From Tateyamaria sp. syn59 (GTDB lineage Bacteria; Pseudomonadota; Alphaproteobacteria; Rhodobacterales; Rhodobacteraceae): DNA of 64,000 bases. Position 1 is the first letter of the stretch. Each line of letters starts with the position of its first letter. Below, one piece after another: positions 9,604 through 19,921 of this stretch. A program made the translations under genes and the position numbers. The notes below the pieces were generated by a model. That model was not told the DNA's origin. It saw nothing but the letters and a program-made list of their open reading frames with translations, and did not search any database. The stretch is from contig NZ_VCBA01000007.1 in the NCBI RefSeq assembly GCF_007995245.1, forward strand, positions 1-64,000, given 5' to 3'.

Positions 9604-10586
9604 TGCTGCCTGAACGCACGCTCAACATCATCCTGTTTCTCGCACTGCCTCTCGTTGCCGTCATTGCTCTGGCCCTGGACGAGCCTTTCATCATTACGTT
9701 GGCCACCCGCGCTGCCATTCTTGCCCTTGCCGCGGTCGGGCTGAACCTCGCGCTGGGATTGGGCGGGCTTGTGAGCCTCGGTCACGCCGTATTCTTCGGA
9801 CTTGGGGGCTATGCGATGGGGATTCTCGCCAGCCACGCACAAAGCTTTACGCCGCTCGACCTGGGGCTTTTCACGCTGGACGGAACCAAGTCGATGCCCA
9901 TCATCTGGCTGGTAGCCGTCACCGTCAGCGCTTTCGCCGCGTTGCTGATCGGCCTGCTCGCCCTGCGCACGGCGGGTGTCTACTTCATCATGATCACGCT
10001 CGCCTTCGGGCAGATGTTCTACTACTTCACCATCTCCTGGCCTGCCTACGGGGGCGAGGACGGTCTCAGCATCTATGTGCGCAACAGCTTTCCGGGCCTC
10101 AACACGCTCGACCCCATTCAGTTCTTTGCGCTCGTTTTTGGCGTTCTGGCGGCGGTCCTGTGGCTGATGGGGCGGATCGAAAGGTCTTCTTTCGGCCTTG
10201 CGCTTGGGTCCGCCCGGCAAAATGCGGTCAGGGTTGAGACTGTCGGGCTCAGCCCGTTTCGTTTGCGGTTGGTGGCCTTTGTCATCTCCGGCGCTGTCAC
10301 TGGATTGGCCGGTGCGCTCTTTGCCGACCTGAACCGCTTCGTATCGCCCACCATGTTCAGCTGGCAGATGTCGGGCGAGTTTATCGTTTTTATCGTTCTG
10401 GGCGGGATCGGGCGCCTCTACGGTCCGGTCGTGGGCGCCTGCCTGTTTGTGCTTTTGGAGCATATGCTGAGCGGGGTCAGCGACTTCTGGTTGATCTACC
10501 TTGGTGCGGTCCTTTTGTTGGTCGTGCTCTTTGCGCGCGGCGGCGTGATCGGTGCGCTTGCAAACGGGAGGGGCGTACATGACTGA
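9600..10586 (+). CDS. ABC importer permease, LivM type
   Basis: Second membrane subunit, 328 residues. The LivM hallmark LALGLGGLVSLGHAVFFGLG lies near residue 45, and GAVTGLAGALFADLNRFVSP near residue 225 is the cytoplasmic coupling region. ATG 9600 overlaps the stop of the upstream permease. The open frame continues far upstream, but that part overlaps the previous gene and is Arg/Gly-rich with no membrane pattern. Confidence 0.92.
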   Translation: MMLPERTLNIILFLALPLVAVIALALDEPFIITLATRAAILALAAVGLNLALGLGGLVSLGHAVFFGLGGYAMGILASHAQSFTPLDLGLFTLDGTKSMPIIWLVAVTVSAFAALLIGLLALRTAGVYFIMITLAFGQMFYYFTISWPAYGGEDGLSIYVRNSFPGLNTLDPIQFFALVFGVLAAVLWLMGRIERSSFGLALGSARQNAVRVETVGLSPFRLRLVAFVISGAVTGLAGALFADLNRFVSPTMFSWQMSGEFIVFIVLGGIGRLYGPVVGACLFVLLEHMLSGVSDFWLIYLGAVLLLVVLFARGGVIGALANGRGVHD

Positions 10587-11334
10587 GCCGCTTCTCGACA
10601 TCCGGCGGCTGACCAAGTCTTTCGGCGCCTTGCACGCCACCGACGACGTATCGCTGACCCTGCTGCCAAGCGAAATCCACGCGTTGATCGGTCCAAACGG
10701 GGCGGGCAAGTCCACGTTGATCCAGCAGATCGCAGGCGGTCTGGCCCCGGACGCCGGGCGCGTCATGCTGAACGGTCGGGACGTGACAGACCTGAGCACG
10801 GCAGAACGGGTGAAATGCGGGCTGGGGCGCACCTTCCAGATCAGCGCGCTGGCCATGGAAAACACGGTCCTGCAAAATGCGATGCTAGGCACGGTCGGGG
10901 CGACGCGCAGTGTTTGGCGGTTCCTGACACCAATCATGCAGGACGGGCAGCTGCGCGTCCAAGCGGAAGCGGCCATCGAACGGGTTGGCCTGGAGGACGT
11001 CGCGCATGCCCGCGTCAGCACTCTCAGTCACGGCCAGCGTCGCCTTCTCGAAGTGGCCATCGCCCTGACGTTGAGCCCCAAGCTGTTCCTGATGGATGAG
11101 CCGATGGCGGGGCTTGGCGCCGAAGGCACGGCGCGCATGACAGCTTTCCTGAGCGAGTTACGGCGCGAGGCGCCGATCCTGCTGGTTGAACACGACATGG
11201 ACGCCGTGTTCGCGCTTGCTGACCGTATCTCTGTCCTCGTCGCAGGCAAGGTCATCGCAACCGGCACCCCGGATGAGATCCGCGGCAACAGCGATGTGCG
11301 CGCCGCGTATCTCGGTGACGAGGTGCCGCTGTGA
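10579..11334 (+). CDS. ABC importer ATP-binding protein, LivG type
   Basis: Cytoplasmic ATPase of 251 residues. It has Walker A GPNGAGKST, signature LSHGQRR, Walker B LFLMDEPMAGL and a histidine switch in LLVEHDMD. The C-terminus (DEIRGNSDVRAAYLGDE) is typical of LivG. ATG 10579 overlaps the end of the permease gene by 8 bp, indicating translational coupling. Confidence 0.93.
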   Translation: MTEPLLDIRRLTKSFGALHATDDVSLTLLPSEIHALIGPNGAGKSTLIQQIAGGLAPDAGRVMLNGRDVTDLSTAERVKCGLGRTFQISALAMENTVLQNAMLGTVGATRSVWRFLTPIMQDGQLRVQAEAAIERVGLEDVAHARVSTLSHGQRRLLEVAIALTLSPKLFLMDEPMAGLGAEGTARMTAFLSELRREAPILLVEHDMDAVFALADRISVLVAGKVIATGTPDEIRGNSDVRAAYLGDEVPL

Positions 11335-12020
11335 CTCTGTTGCACCTTGAAAGGGTCGAGGCCGCCTACGGTGCGGCGCAGGCGCTTTTTGGTGTCGATT
11401 TGACCGTCGAAGAGGGCGAAGTGCTTGCCCTGATGGGTCGCAACGGGATGGGCAAGTCGACAACGATCCGCGTGATTTGCCGCTTGATGAAGCACTCGGC
11501 CGGCAGGGTACAGTTCGCCGGTCGTGATCTGTCGCAGGTGCCGCCCCACGTCGCGGCGCGGGCGGGCTTGGGGCTGGTCCCCGAAGGACGGCGCGTTTTT
11601 GGCCCCTTGACGGTGCGAGAGAACCTGATCGCGGCGGCGCGGCAGGGTCCATGGGACTTTGCCAAGGTCACTGCGCTGTTCCCCAGGTTGGCTGAGCGTG
11701 AGGGCCAGGTGGCCCGCCACCTCTCTGGCGGCGAGCAGCAGATGCTGGCCATCGGTCGCGCCCTGATGACGAACCCGCGCTTGATGCTGCTGGACGAGGC
11801 GACCGAAGGACTGGCGCCGGTGGTGCGGCAGGAAATTTGGGACGCGCTGGACGCCGTGCGGCGCGAGACAGGGCTGGCGCTGGTCGTGGTGGACAAATCG
11901 CTGGCTGAGTTAGGACGCATCGCCGACCGCGCCACCGTGCTTGAACGTGGCCGATCCGTGTGGACCGGGCCGATGTGTGATGTGGCCGGAGATGTTGCAA
12001 ACGCCTATCTCGGTGTCTGA
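11331..12020 (+). CDS. ABC importer ATP-binding protein, LivF type
   Basis: Second ATPase of the importer, 229 residues. It has Walker A GRNGMGKST, signature LSGGEQQM and Walker B LMLLDEATEGL, in which the usual proline after the catalytic glutamate is alanine. The switch region reads VVVDKSLAEL, so the usual histidine is replaced by lysine, which is odd for a LivF protein. The GTG start overlaps the LivG-type stop (GTGA). It is the last gene of the operon and converges on the photolyase-like gene. Confidence 0.9.
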   Translation: MTLLHLERVEAAYGAAQALFGVDLTVEEGEVLALMGRNGMGKSTTIRVICRLMKHSAGRVQFAGRDLSQVPPHVAARAGLGLVPEGRRVFGPLTVRENLIAAARQGPWDFAKVTALFPRLAEREGQVARHLSGGEQQMLAIGRALMTNPRLMLLDEATEGLAPVVRQEIWDALDAVRRETGLALVVVDKSLAELGRIADRATVLERGRSVWTGPMCDVAGDVANAYLGV

Positions 12021-12035
12021 CAGCAAAAAGACTTG

Positions 12036-13262
12036 CTACGCTGCCCGCAACCCGCGCAATTCCCCCAGCAGTTTCGGGATCTTGTCCTTGAACCGAAAGA
12101 ACCCATGCGTGGCATGTGGCCAGGCCGCGCTGTCATAGCTGCGGCGGACCCGGCGCAGCGGTGGGGCACTTTCATGATTGCCGAAACCGGCCAGCACGTC
12201 GGCGGCAGGCCCGACAGGCGCATAGGGTGTGATGACCTGATCAATGCCCGCTTCCTCCGCCCAGGCCGCCAATGCATCGACCGTCGGGGCAATAGTAGAC
12301 ACCGTGCCCAGACGCTCGCCAAAGCGCTCAACCGTGTCCTGCGCGGCGGTCTCTGTAAAGGTGGCCACATGCGGCGCCACGCTCAGCGGGGACATCGCTG
12401 ACCGCGTCGTGATCACAGCCGTTGCGACAGGTGCGATTCCGGTGTCCAGAATGAAACCGGGGCTCAAGTCGTCATCATGAAGGATCAAACCTGTTCGGGC
12501 ACTCGGGATCGGCAGATCGGCCTCTGGCAGCGGCATAGCGTCCGGCTTTGGCGGACCGGACAGGGCAGGCGCCTCTCCCGCCAACTGCCATTTCGGCGCA
12601 AACCGCCCCTCGGTGTATTTCGAGATGTTCGAGGTGCGCGCCAGATAGGTCTTTCCCGGTGTCTGGATCCCCGCCACCCAGCGCCAACTCAGCGTGTTCG
12701 ATGCCGGATCTCCGTCGAGCAGATGCCGCAAGAAAAAGTCGGCGCCCAACTCCCACGGCAGGCGCAGCGTGAAAATCCAGATCGACGCAAACCACATGCG
12801 CGCGTGATTGTGCAAATATCCCGTCTCGGCCAACTCACGCGCCCAGGCATTGAAGCAGTCGATCTCCGTCTCGCCCTTGCAGGCCTGTTCCCACTGGTCG
12901 CGCAGGCCGGACTGTGTCTGCACGTTGTCCATCGCACCCTTGAGCGACGTTTTGTACTGCCCCCACACTGCGGGTCGCATCTCCAGCCAGCCTTTCCAGT
13001 AGGTCCGCCAGTACACCTCCTGAATGAACTTCTCTGCGGCACTGGCGCTGTGCCGGGCGAGGGTCGCTTCCAACACCTCCGCTTCGGTCAGCAGGCGTGC
13101 ACGGATGTACGGGGACAAGGTCGACACCCCATCGTGGCCGTCGCGGCCCAGGTCGTAGTTGCGCCGCGCGGCATAGTCGCGCCCGGCATGGGGAATAAAG
13201 CGGTTGAGCCGCTCAAGAGCTACAGTGCGGGTCGGAGGAAATCGGGTCAAAGCGTCAGTCAT
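12036..13262 (-). CDS. Photolyase/cryptochrome-like FAD-binding protein with atypical domain order
   Basis: This 408-residue protein starts directly with the helical FAD-binding domain of the photolyase/cryptochrome family. Visible motifs are RNYDLG and STLSPYIRARLL (about 34-58), FIQEVYWRTYWKGW (79-92), TGYLHNHARMWFASIWIF (147-164) and GDPASNTLSWRWVAG (184-198). The usual N-terminal antenna domain is absent. Instead, residues about 255-408 form an alpha/beta-looking tail that ends WPHATHGFFRFKDKIPKLL. That resembles the end of a normal N-terminal photolyase domain. The start is MTDAL; the open frame upstream is antisense to clpP. DNA repair or light sensing is possible. Confidence 0.82.
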   Translation of the reverse strand: MTDALTRFPPTRTVALERLNRFIPHAGRDYAARRNYDLGRDGHDGVSTLSPYIRARLLTEAEVLEATLARHSASAAEKFIQEVYWRTYWKGWLEMRPAVWGQYKTSLKGAMDNVQTQSGLRDQWEQACKGETEIDCFNAWARELAETGYLHNHARMWFASIWIFTLRLPWELGADFFLRHLLDGDPASNTLSWRWVAGIQTPGKTYLARTSNISKYTEGRFAPKWQLAGEAPALSGPPKPDAMPLPEADLPIPSARTGLILHDDDLSPGFILDTGIAPVATAVITTRSAMSPLSVAPHVATFTETAAQDTVERFGERLGTVSTIAPTVDALAAWAEEAGIDQVITPYAPVGPAADVLAGFGNHESAPPLRRVRRSYDSAAWPHATHGFFRFKDKIPKLLGELRGLRAA

Positions 13263-13394
13263 GCAGGTCCAGCTAGACGAGCTTGCGCCGTCTTCAAGCG
13301 TAGGGATGCCCTTGCAGCCCCCGAGAGCCAATACTAAGACTCGGGTAACACCTCTGCGGGTATGGTCTCGCAGACGTCTCACGAGGCAGGACTT

Positions 13395-14036
13395 ATGCGC
13401 GATCCCATTGATCAATATGCACACATCAACAACAATCTCGTGCCCATGGTGGTCGAACAGACCAGCCGTGGCGAACGGGCCTATGACATCTTTTCCCGCC
13501 TGCTGAAGGAGCGGATCGTTTTCATCAACGGCCCGATCCACTCCGGCATGAGCCACCTTGTGGTGGCGCAGCTTCTGCACCTTGAGGCGGAAAACCCGTC
13601 CAAGGAAATCAGCATGTATGTCAACTCGCCCGGTGGCGAGGTGACGGCGGGCATGTCGATCTACGACACGATGCAGTATATCAAACCAAAGGTTTCGACC
13701 TTGATCTGTGGCATGGCAGCGTCGATGGGATCGGTCATTGCGATCGGCGGTGAGCCGGGGATGCGCTTTGCCCTTCCCAACTCCGAAATCATGGTTCACC
13801 AGCCCTCAGGCGGATCGCAAGGGACAGCCGCAGACATTCTGATCTCTGCCCGGCATATCGAGAAAACGCGCGAGCGCCTTTATCAGCTGTATGTCAAGCA
13901 TGCCGGTCAGGACTATGAGACGGTGAAACAGGCGCTGGACCGTGACACGTGGCTCACGCCGGAAGAGGCGAAGGAATGGGGCCACATTGACGAGATCGTG
14001 GAACAGCGGACCAAGTCCGATGATGACGAAAAATAA
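13395..14036 (+). CDS. clpP: ATP-dependent Clp protease proteolytic subunit
   Basis: Serine peptidase of 213 residues that forms the tetradecameric barrel of ClpXP. The catalytic triad is Ser110 (GMAASMGS), His135 (MVHQPSGG) and Asp184; the spacing equals that of E. coli ClpP. The start MRDPIDQYA fits the alphaproteobacterial family start; the in-frame ATG at 13362 would add 11 residues not seen in homologues. clpX follows 162 bp downstream. Confidence 0.97.
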   Translation: MRDPIDQYAHINNNLVPMVVEQTSRGERAYDIFSRLLKERIVFINGPIHSGMSHLVVAQLLHLEAENPSKEISMYVNSPGGEVTAGMSIYDTMQYIKPKVSTLICGMAASMGSVIAIGGEPGMRFALPNSEIMVHQPSGGSQGTAADILISARHIEKTRERLYQLYVKHAGQDYETVKQALDRDTWLTPEEAKEWGHIDEIVEQRTKSDDDEK

Positions 14037-14198
14037 GGCATTCGCGCTGGACGTCACGGCCAGTGTGATCTGACCGCGAGGTCAGGCAAAAAGACGATTG
14101 TGGACCCCGCGGGCCTGTCCTAAGCTAACGGGCAACGCGGGGCGGACCGGAAACTCACCGGCGCCTAGGATGGCGGGATAGGCCGGGAAGGACGCGAT
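14037..14198 (+). promoter_or_regulatory. clpP-clpX intergenic region
   Basis: This 162-bp gap holds a small hairpin (CTGACC 14070-14075, GGTCAG 14080-14085) without a U-tract. It probably contains a separate clpX promoter, but no box is clear enough to place. Confidence 0.3.
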
Positions 14199-15464
14199 AT
14201 GGCGACGAATTCGAGCGGCGACAGCAAGAATACCCTCTACTGCAGCTTCTGCGGCAAGAGCCAGCACGAGGTCCGCAAACTGATTGCGGGCCCAACCGTG
14301 TTCATCTGCGATGAATGCGTCGAGTTGTGCATGGACATCATCCGCGAAGAGACGAAGGCATCGGGTCTGAAGTCGACCGACGGTGTGCCGACGCCCAAGG
14401 ACATTTGCGAGGTGCTAGACGACTACGTCATCGGCCAGGCCATGGCCAAGCGCGTGTTGTCGGTCGCCGTGCACAACCACTACAAGCGCCTGAACCACGC
14501 CCAGAAGGGCGGAGACATCGAACTGGCGAAGTCCAACATCCTGCTGATCGGTCCCACGGGTTGCGGTAAAACGCTGCTGGCCCAGACACTAGCGCGCATC
14601 CTTGATGTGCCGTTCACCATGGCGGATGCGACAACGCTGACAGAGGCCGGATACGTCGGTGAGGACGTTGAAAATATCATCCTCAAATTGCTGCAGGCGT
14701 CGGAATACAACGTCGAACGCGCGCAGCGTGGCATCGTCTATATCGATGAGGTCGATAAGATCACGCGCAAGTCTGAAAACCCCTCGATCACCCGCGACGT
14801 GTCGGGCGAGGGCGTGCAGCAAGCGCTGTTGAAACTGATGGAAGGGACCGTGGCTTCGGTTCCGCCGCAGGGCGGGCGAAAGCATCCGCAGCAGGAATTC
14901 CTGCAAGTGGACACCACCAACATTCTGTTCATCTGCGGCGGTGCCTTTGCCGGTCTCGACAAGATCATCGCGCAGCGCGGCAAGGGCTCGGCCATGGGCT
15001 TTGGCGCTGACGTGCGTGACAACGATGAACGCGGCGTGGGCGAGATCTTCACCGATCTGGAACCAGAGGATCTGCTGAAATTCGGCCTCATCCCCGAATT
15101 CGTCGGCCGTCTGCCCGTGCTGGCAACACTCGAAGATCTCGATGAAGATGCGCTTGTCACCATCCTGACCCAGCCCAAGAACGCGCTGGTCAAGCAGTAC
15201 CAGCGTCTGTTCGAGCTGGAAGACACAACGCTGACCTTCACCGAAGACGCGCTGAGTGCCATCGCCAAACGCGCCATCGAGCGCAAAACCGGTGCCCGCG
15301 GCCTGCGGTCCATCCTCGAGGACATCCTGCTCGACACCATGTTCGAGCTTCCGGGTCTCGAATCCGTGACAGAAGTGGTCGTGAACGAAGAAGCGGTGAC
15401 GTCTGACGCAGCACCGTTGATGATCCACGCCGAAGCAGAAAAAGAACCGGCTTCAGCAGGCTGA
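14199..15464 (+). CDS. clpX: ClpX ATPase, Clp protease specificity subunit
   Basis: AAA+ unfoldase of 421 residues that feeds substrates to ClpP. The N-terminal zinc-binding domain has Cys15, Cys18, Cys37 and Cys40. Walker A is GPTGCGKT (118-125) and Walker B is IVYIDEVDK. The RGKGSAMGF loop and the C-terminal [17 protein letters not shown] sensor-2 segment match ClpX. Confidence 0.98.
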   Translation: MATNSSGDSKNTLYCSFCGKSQHEVRKLIAGPTVFICDECVELCMDIIREETKASGLKSTDGVPTPKDICEVLDDYVIGQAMAKRVLSVAVHNHYKRLNHAQKGGDIELAKSNILLIGPTGCGKTLLAQTLARILDVPFTMADATTLTEAGYVGEDVENIILKLLQASEYNVERAQRGIVYIDEVDKITRKSENPSITRDVSGEGVQQALLKLMEGTVASVPPQGGRKHPQQEFLQVDTTNILFICGGAFAGLDKIIAQRGKGSAMGFGADVRDNDERGVGEIFTDLEPEDLLKFGLIPEFVGRLPVLATLEDLDEDALVTILTQPKNALVKQYQRLFELEDTTLTFTEDALSAIAKRAIERKTGARGLRSILEDILLDTMFELPGLESVTEVVVNEEAVTSDAAPLMIHAEAEKEPASAG

Positions 15465-15480
15465 TCCTATCACCAAATGC

Positions 15481-15518
15481 AAATGAAAGGCGGGTGTCAC
15501 ACCCGCCTTTTTCATTTT
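15481..15518 (+). terminator. Rho-independent terminator after clpX
   Basis: AAAGGCGGGTG (15486-15496) pairs perfectly with CACCCGCCTTT (15500-15510) across a 3-nt loop, and TTTTCATTTTT follows. It is a strong 11-bp stem with a T-rich tail, 16 bp after the clpX stop. Confidence 0.88.
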
Positions 15519-15576
15519 TCCATAGTCGCAATCGTAAGGCGCACTTATGTGTGCGCCCAAACTCAAAGGAGGCGCC

Positions 15577-15939
15577 ATGTCCATCCAACGCATCCACTCC
15601 GGTGGCGAATTCGAACCCAAGGTCGGCTATTGCCGGGCCGTGGCGGCAGGCGACTGGATCCACGTCGCAGGCACGGTCGGTCACGGCACCACTGCGGTCG
15701 AACAATGCCGCTCTGCACTGGAGATCATCGGCAACGCCCTCAAGGAATGCGGGGCCGACTTCAACCACGTGGTCCGCGTAACTTATATGCTGCCCGACCG
15801 CACTGAATTCCCGCCGTGCTGGCCCATGCTGCGCGAGGCCTTTGGTGACAACCCACCGGCGGCCACGATGATCGAATGCGGCCTGATCACTCCCGAGGAC
15901 CGGATCGAAATCGAAGTGACGGCTTACAAGGGGGCATGA
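15577..15939 (+). CDS. RidA/YjgF/YER057c/UK114-family protein, atypical
   Basis: Small trimeric-fold protein of 120 residues with an AAGGAGG site just upstream of ATG 15577. The RidA fold is indicated by the SGGEFEPKVGYCRAV start and the RVTYMLPDRTEF strand. The segment that carries the imine-deaminating arginine in archetypal RidA (PARS-type motif) here reads PPAATMIECG. The key arginine is therefore missing, and deaminase activity on 2-aminoacrylate should not be assumed. It belongs to one of the Rid subfamilies of unclear function. Confidence 0.88.
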   Translation: MSIQRIHSGGEFEPKVGYCRAVAAGDWIHVAGTVGHGTTAVEQCRSALEIIGNALKECGADFNHVVRVTYMLPDRTEFPPCWPMLREAFGDNPPAATMIECGLITPEDRIEIEVTAYKGA

Positions 15940-16033
15940 TCACCTTCATGCCGGAACGCGCCTGTGCGTCCGTGTCCACTGGACGACGCTGGCATGATGC
16001 GGCATAGACAGTCCAAAGCGCTGGAGGCGAAAC

Positions 16034-16417
16034 ATGGGCATTCTCAACACGCTGCTGCGGGCGGTCACTTGGTGGAACGGCCAAACTCTGAACACGCAGC
16101 TTTTCACGGCTCGCAAGGGCGTGAAGGTAGGCGAAGACAGCCAGGGCAACGTCTTCTACAAGACGCAGGACGACAGCAAACGCTGGGTCATTTACAACGG
16201 TGAGGCCGAGGCGAGTCGCGTAGACCCGGAATGGCACGGCTGGCTGCACCGCACCTGGGACGAGCCGCCCACAGACAAGCCGCTGAAGCGTAAGGACTGG
16301 GAAAAGCCGCACCAGCCGAACCTGACCGGTACGGCACTGGCCTATGCGCCGGCTGGGTCGATCCGCCGGGAAAAACCGGCCGACCGATCCGACTACGAAG
16401 CCTGGACGCCGGAATAA
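16034..16417 (+). CDS. NADH:ubiquinone oxidoreductase NDUFA12-family accessory subunit
   Basis: Protein of 127 residues related to mitochondrial complex I subunit NDUFA12, a supernumerary subunit also found in alphaproteobacteria. Characteristic segments are [33 protein letters not shown] and [15 protein letters not shown]. It presumably acts on the cytoplasmic side of complex I. In alphaproteobacteria it is commonly encoded next to mlaD-like and DUF2155 genes, as here. Confidence 0.93.
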   Translation: MGILNTLLRAVTWWNGQTLNTQLFTARKGVKVGEDSQGNVFYKTQDDSKRWVIYNGEAEASRVDPEWHGWLHRTWDEPPTDKPLKRKDWEKPHQPNLTGTALAYAPAGSIRREKPADRSDYEAWTPE

Positions 16418-16418
16418 C

Positions 16419-16871
16419 ATGGCCGAGAACACGACCGAGGTTCTTGTAGGCGGCGTTGTGCTTGCTGCGGCGATCGGGTTTGCGGTCTACGGCGCGCAAG
16501 TCGCAGGTCTGGGCAACAGCGGCGGGGCATCCTACCCGCTCACGGCCAGCTTCCGCAGCCTTGAAGGGGTGAATGTCGGCACTGATGTCCGCCTTGCGGG
16601 CGTTAAGATCGGCACAGTTACGGATGTCGCCCTGAACCCTGAAACCTTCCGCGCCGACACTGTCGTGTCCGTGCGGTCGAACACGCAGATTCCGGACGAC
16701 AGTGCTATCGTCATCAGCTCCGAAGGGCTGCTGGGCGGCAATTTCGTCGAGATCGTTCCCGGCGGGTCCCCTTTCTACTTCGAGGAGGGCGACGAAATCA
16801 CCGACACCCAAGGGTCGGTCAGCCTGATCTCGCTTCTCTTGAAATTCGTCTCCGGGGGCGAAGGCGAATGA
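16419..16871 (+). CDS. mlaD: MlaD-like MCE-domain lipid transport protein
   Basis: Periplasm-facing, membrane-anchored protein of 150 residues. It has one N-terminal helix (about residues 8-28) and an MCE domain (about 38-120) with the LEGVNVGTDVRLAGVKIGTV core. This is the substrate-binding subunit type of the Mla phospholipid transporter. The other mla genes are not adjacent. ATG 16419 is one base beyond the NDUFA12 stop, and the gene end overlaps the DUF2155 start (ATGATG). Confidence 0.9.
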   Translation: MAENTTEVLVGGVVLAAAIGFAVYGAQVAGLGNSGGASYPLTASFRSLEGVNVGTDVRLAGVKIGTVTDVALNPETFRADTVVSVRSNTQIPDDSAIVISSEGLLGGNFVEIVPGGSPFYFEEGDEITDTQGSVSLISLLLKFVSGGEGE

Positions 16872-17236
16872 TGCGCCGCGCCGCACGCATTGCGGCACTG
16901 GCGGTTTGCATCGCCACGGGCGCCATGGCCGAAGATCCCACGGAAAGCGCACCAGGCGCTGTCCTGCGCGGTCTTGATAAATTCAGTGGACAAGTCGTCG
17001 ACATCGAAATGCTCGCGGGTCGAACAGTGCGTTTCGAACGGCTCAACATCACGCTCACCGAATGCCGCTATCCGTCTGGTAACCCGTCCGGCAACGCCTA
17101 TGCCGGGCTGCAAATCTCAGAAGTGGGTCGAGAGGGGGTTGTGTTCTCCGGCTGGATGATCGCCTCTGCCCCGGCTTTGAACGCCATGGAACACGCGCGC
17201 TATGACGTGTGGGTCATGCGCTGCACCACATCCTGA
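16868..17236 (+). CDS. DUF2155-family secreted protein
   Basis: Protein of 122 residues with a signal peptide (about 1-21, ending GAMA) and a compact domain of unknown function. The typical pattern is LRGLDKFSGQVVDIEM, ECRYPSGNPSGNAYA and FSGWMIASAPALNAMEH. It is the last gene of the NDUFA12-mlaD-DUF2155 run. Its 3' end overlaps the converging aat gene by 37 bp. Confidence 0.9.
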   Translation: MMRRAARIAALAVCIATGAMAEDPTESAPGAVLRGLDKFSGQVVDIEMLAGRTVRFERLNITLTECRYPSGNPSGNAYAGLQISEVGREGVVFSGWMIASAPALNAMEHARYDVWVMRCTTS

Positions 17237-17847
17237 AAACTGCCAACGGGTGCAGCGGTAAAATCCGCTGAATGCACACTCAGCGCATGGCTCAACCGCG
17301 CGTGATATGTTGCGCGTGACACTTCCTGAGCGCCCAACGTGGCCAGGTGCGGCGTCAGGAACTGCGTATCGAACAGGGTAAATCCGGTGCGCCGCAAGTG
17401 ATCGACAGCCGCGGCAAGCGCCATCTTCGATGCATTTGTTCGGCGCGAGAACATGCTTTCACCGAAAAACGCGCCTTTCAAAACGACACCATAGACGCCA
17501 CCGACCAGCGCATTGCCGTCCCAAACCTCAATGGACCGCGCCTGACCGCGCCTGTGCAAATCGAGATAAAGACGGCGGATTTCAGAGTTGATCCATGTGT
17601 CCACACGGTCCGCACAGCCGTCCACCACGCCAGCAAAATCCGCATCCATCCGCAAAATCCAATCGGTCCTCCGCATGGCGCGCGCCAGCGAGCGCGAGAT
17701 GTGGAACCTGTCCAGTGGCAACACCCCCCTCATGCGAGGATCGACCCAGAACACCTCGGGGTCATCGCGCCCCTCGGCCATCGGAAAGATGCCTGCGGCG
17801 TATCCCTGCAGCAGCAGGTCAGGGGTCAGTCTGATGTCGTCCTTCAT
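17200..17847 (-). CDS. aat: Leucyl/phenylalanyl-tRNA-protein transferase
   Basis: Enzyme of 215 residues that adds Leu or Phe to proteins with N-terminal Arg or Lys, creating N-degrons for ClpS/ClpAP. Diagnostic segments are LLLQGYAAGIFPMAE, EVFWVDPRMRGVLPLD, GVVLKGAFFGESMFSRRTNASKMAL (named by its parts GAFFGESMFS and NASKMAL) and LFDTQFLTPHLATLGA. ATG 17847 (MKDDIRL) fits the family start; an upstream in-frame start would add 16 unrelated residues. Confidence 0.95.
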   Translation of the reverse strand: MKDDIRLTPDLLLQGYAAGIFPMAEGRDDPEVFWVDPRMRGVLPLDRFHISRSLARAMRRTDWILRMDADFAGVVDGCADRVDTWINSEIRRLYLDLHRRGQARSIEVWDGNALVGGVYGVVLKGAFFGESMFSRRTNASKMALAAAVDHLRRTGFTLFDTQFLTPHLATLGAQEVSRATYHARLSHALSVHSADFTAAPVGSFQDVVQRMTHTS

Positions 17848-17943
17848 ATGCGGATCCCGCGGTGATGCGCGTAGACTACAGTGCCCGCGCCCCACAAAAA
17901 AGGGACCGCCGTGGCGATCCCTGATCTTGTGTTCGGGCTTTGC

Positions 17944-19290
<1,347 letters not shown>

Positions 19291-19302
19291 GGGTCCGGAT
19301 CC

Positions 19303-19800
19303 TTATTCGAGGATCACGAGCGGGGCGCCAAACTCCACGGCAGAACCGTCATCGACGAGGATGCGCTTGACCGTGCCTGCGCGCGGGGCAGGGATGTGGT
19401 TCATGGTTTTCATGGCTTCGACAATCAGCAACGTATCACCTTCGCTGACTTGCTGACCGACCTTGACAAAGGACGGCGCACCCGGTTCAGCCTGCATGTA
19501 GACAGTGCCGACCATGGGCGAGGTAACCGCGCCGGGGTCGTTCGCGGGGTCCGCGGGTGCTTCTGCTGCCGGCTCCGCCGCGGGCGCGGCGGTCTGTGCC
19601 GGGCTGGCGGCGACCTGAGGTTGCGGTGCGGCCACCTGGGTCACGACCTGTTGGGCCTGATGGCGCGACACACGCACGTTCAGACTGTCATCTTCACCAT
19701 ATTCGCGTTTGACCTGCAGTTCGGTCAGATCGTTTTCCCGAAGCAGTTCGGCCAGGGCCTGGATAAAGGCCACGTCCGCGTCATGATTGCTTTTTGTCAT
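19303..19800 (-). CDS. accB: Biotin carboxyl carrier protein of acetyl-CoA carboxylase
   Basis: Carrier subunit of 165 residues. The C-terminal biotinyl domain (about 90-165) has Lys131 in the EAMKTM biotinylation motif and the thumb segment typical of AccB. An Ala/Pro-rich linker (about 55-90) separates it from the N-terminal helix pair. ATG 19800 (MTKSNHDAD) is chosen because the upstream 15 residues lack family resemblance. Confidence 0.96.
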   Translation of the reverse strand: MTKSNHDADVAFIQALAELLRENDLTELQVKREYGEDDSLNVRVSRHQAQQVVTQVAAPQPQVAASPAQTAAPAAEPAAEAPADPANDPGAVTSPMVGTVYMQAEPGAPSFVKVGQQVSEGDTLLIVEAMKTMNHIPAPRAGTVKRILVDDGSAVEFGAPLVILE

Positions 19801-19921
19801 TTTTGTCCTCAACCGGTGGGCGGCGGCACCCCCCGAACCGGGCAAGGCGCATGCTCAGCGCCGCTTATAGCCGGGCTTTTTCGCGGTGGGAAGCGCAGTT
19901 GCTGACGTAAGGACAGTGGCG

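Noticed and set aside
9588-11021. Long minus-strand ORF (477 codons) opposite the LivM and LivG-type genes
   Set aside because: It is antisense to two well-supported transporter genes and has low-complexity Arg/Gln/Asp-rich composition with no domain.
13263-13799. N-terminal extension of the photolyase-like gene to 13799
   Set aside because: The frame is open, but it is antisense to clpP and lacks any resemblance to the photolyase N-terminal domain.
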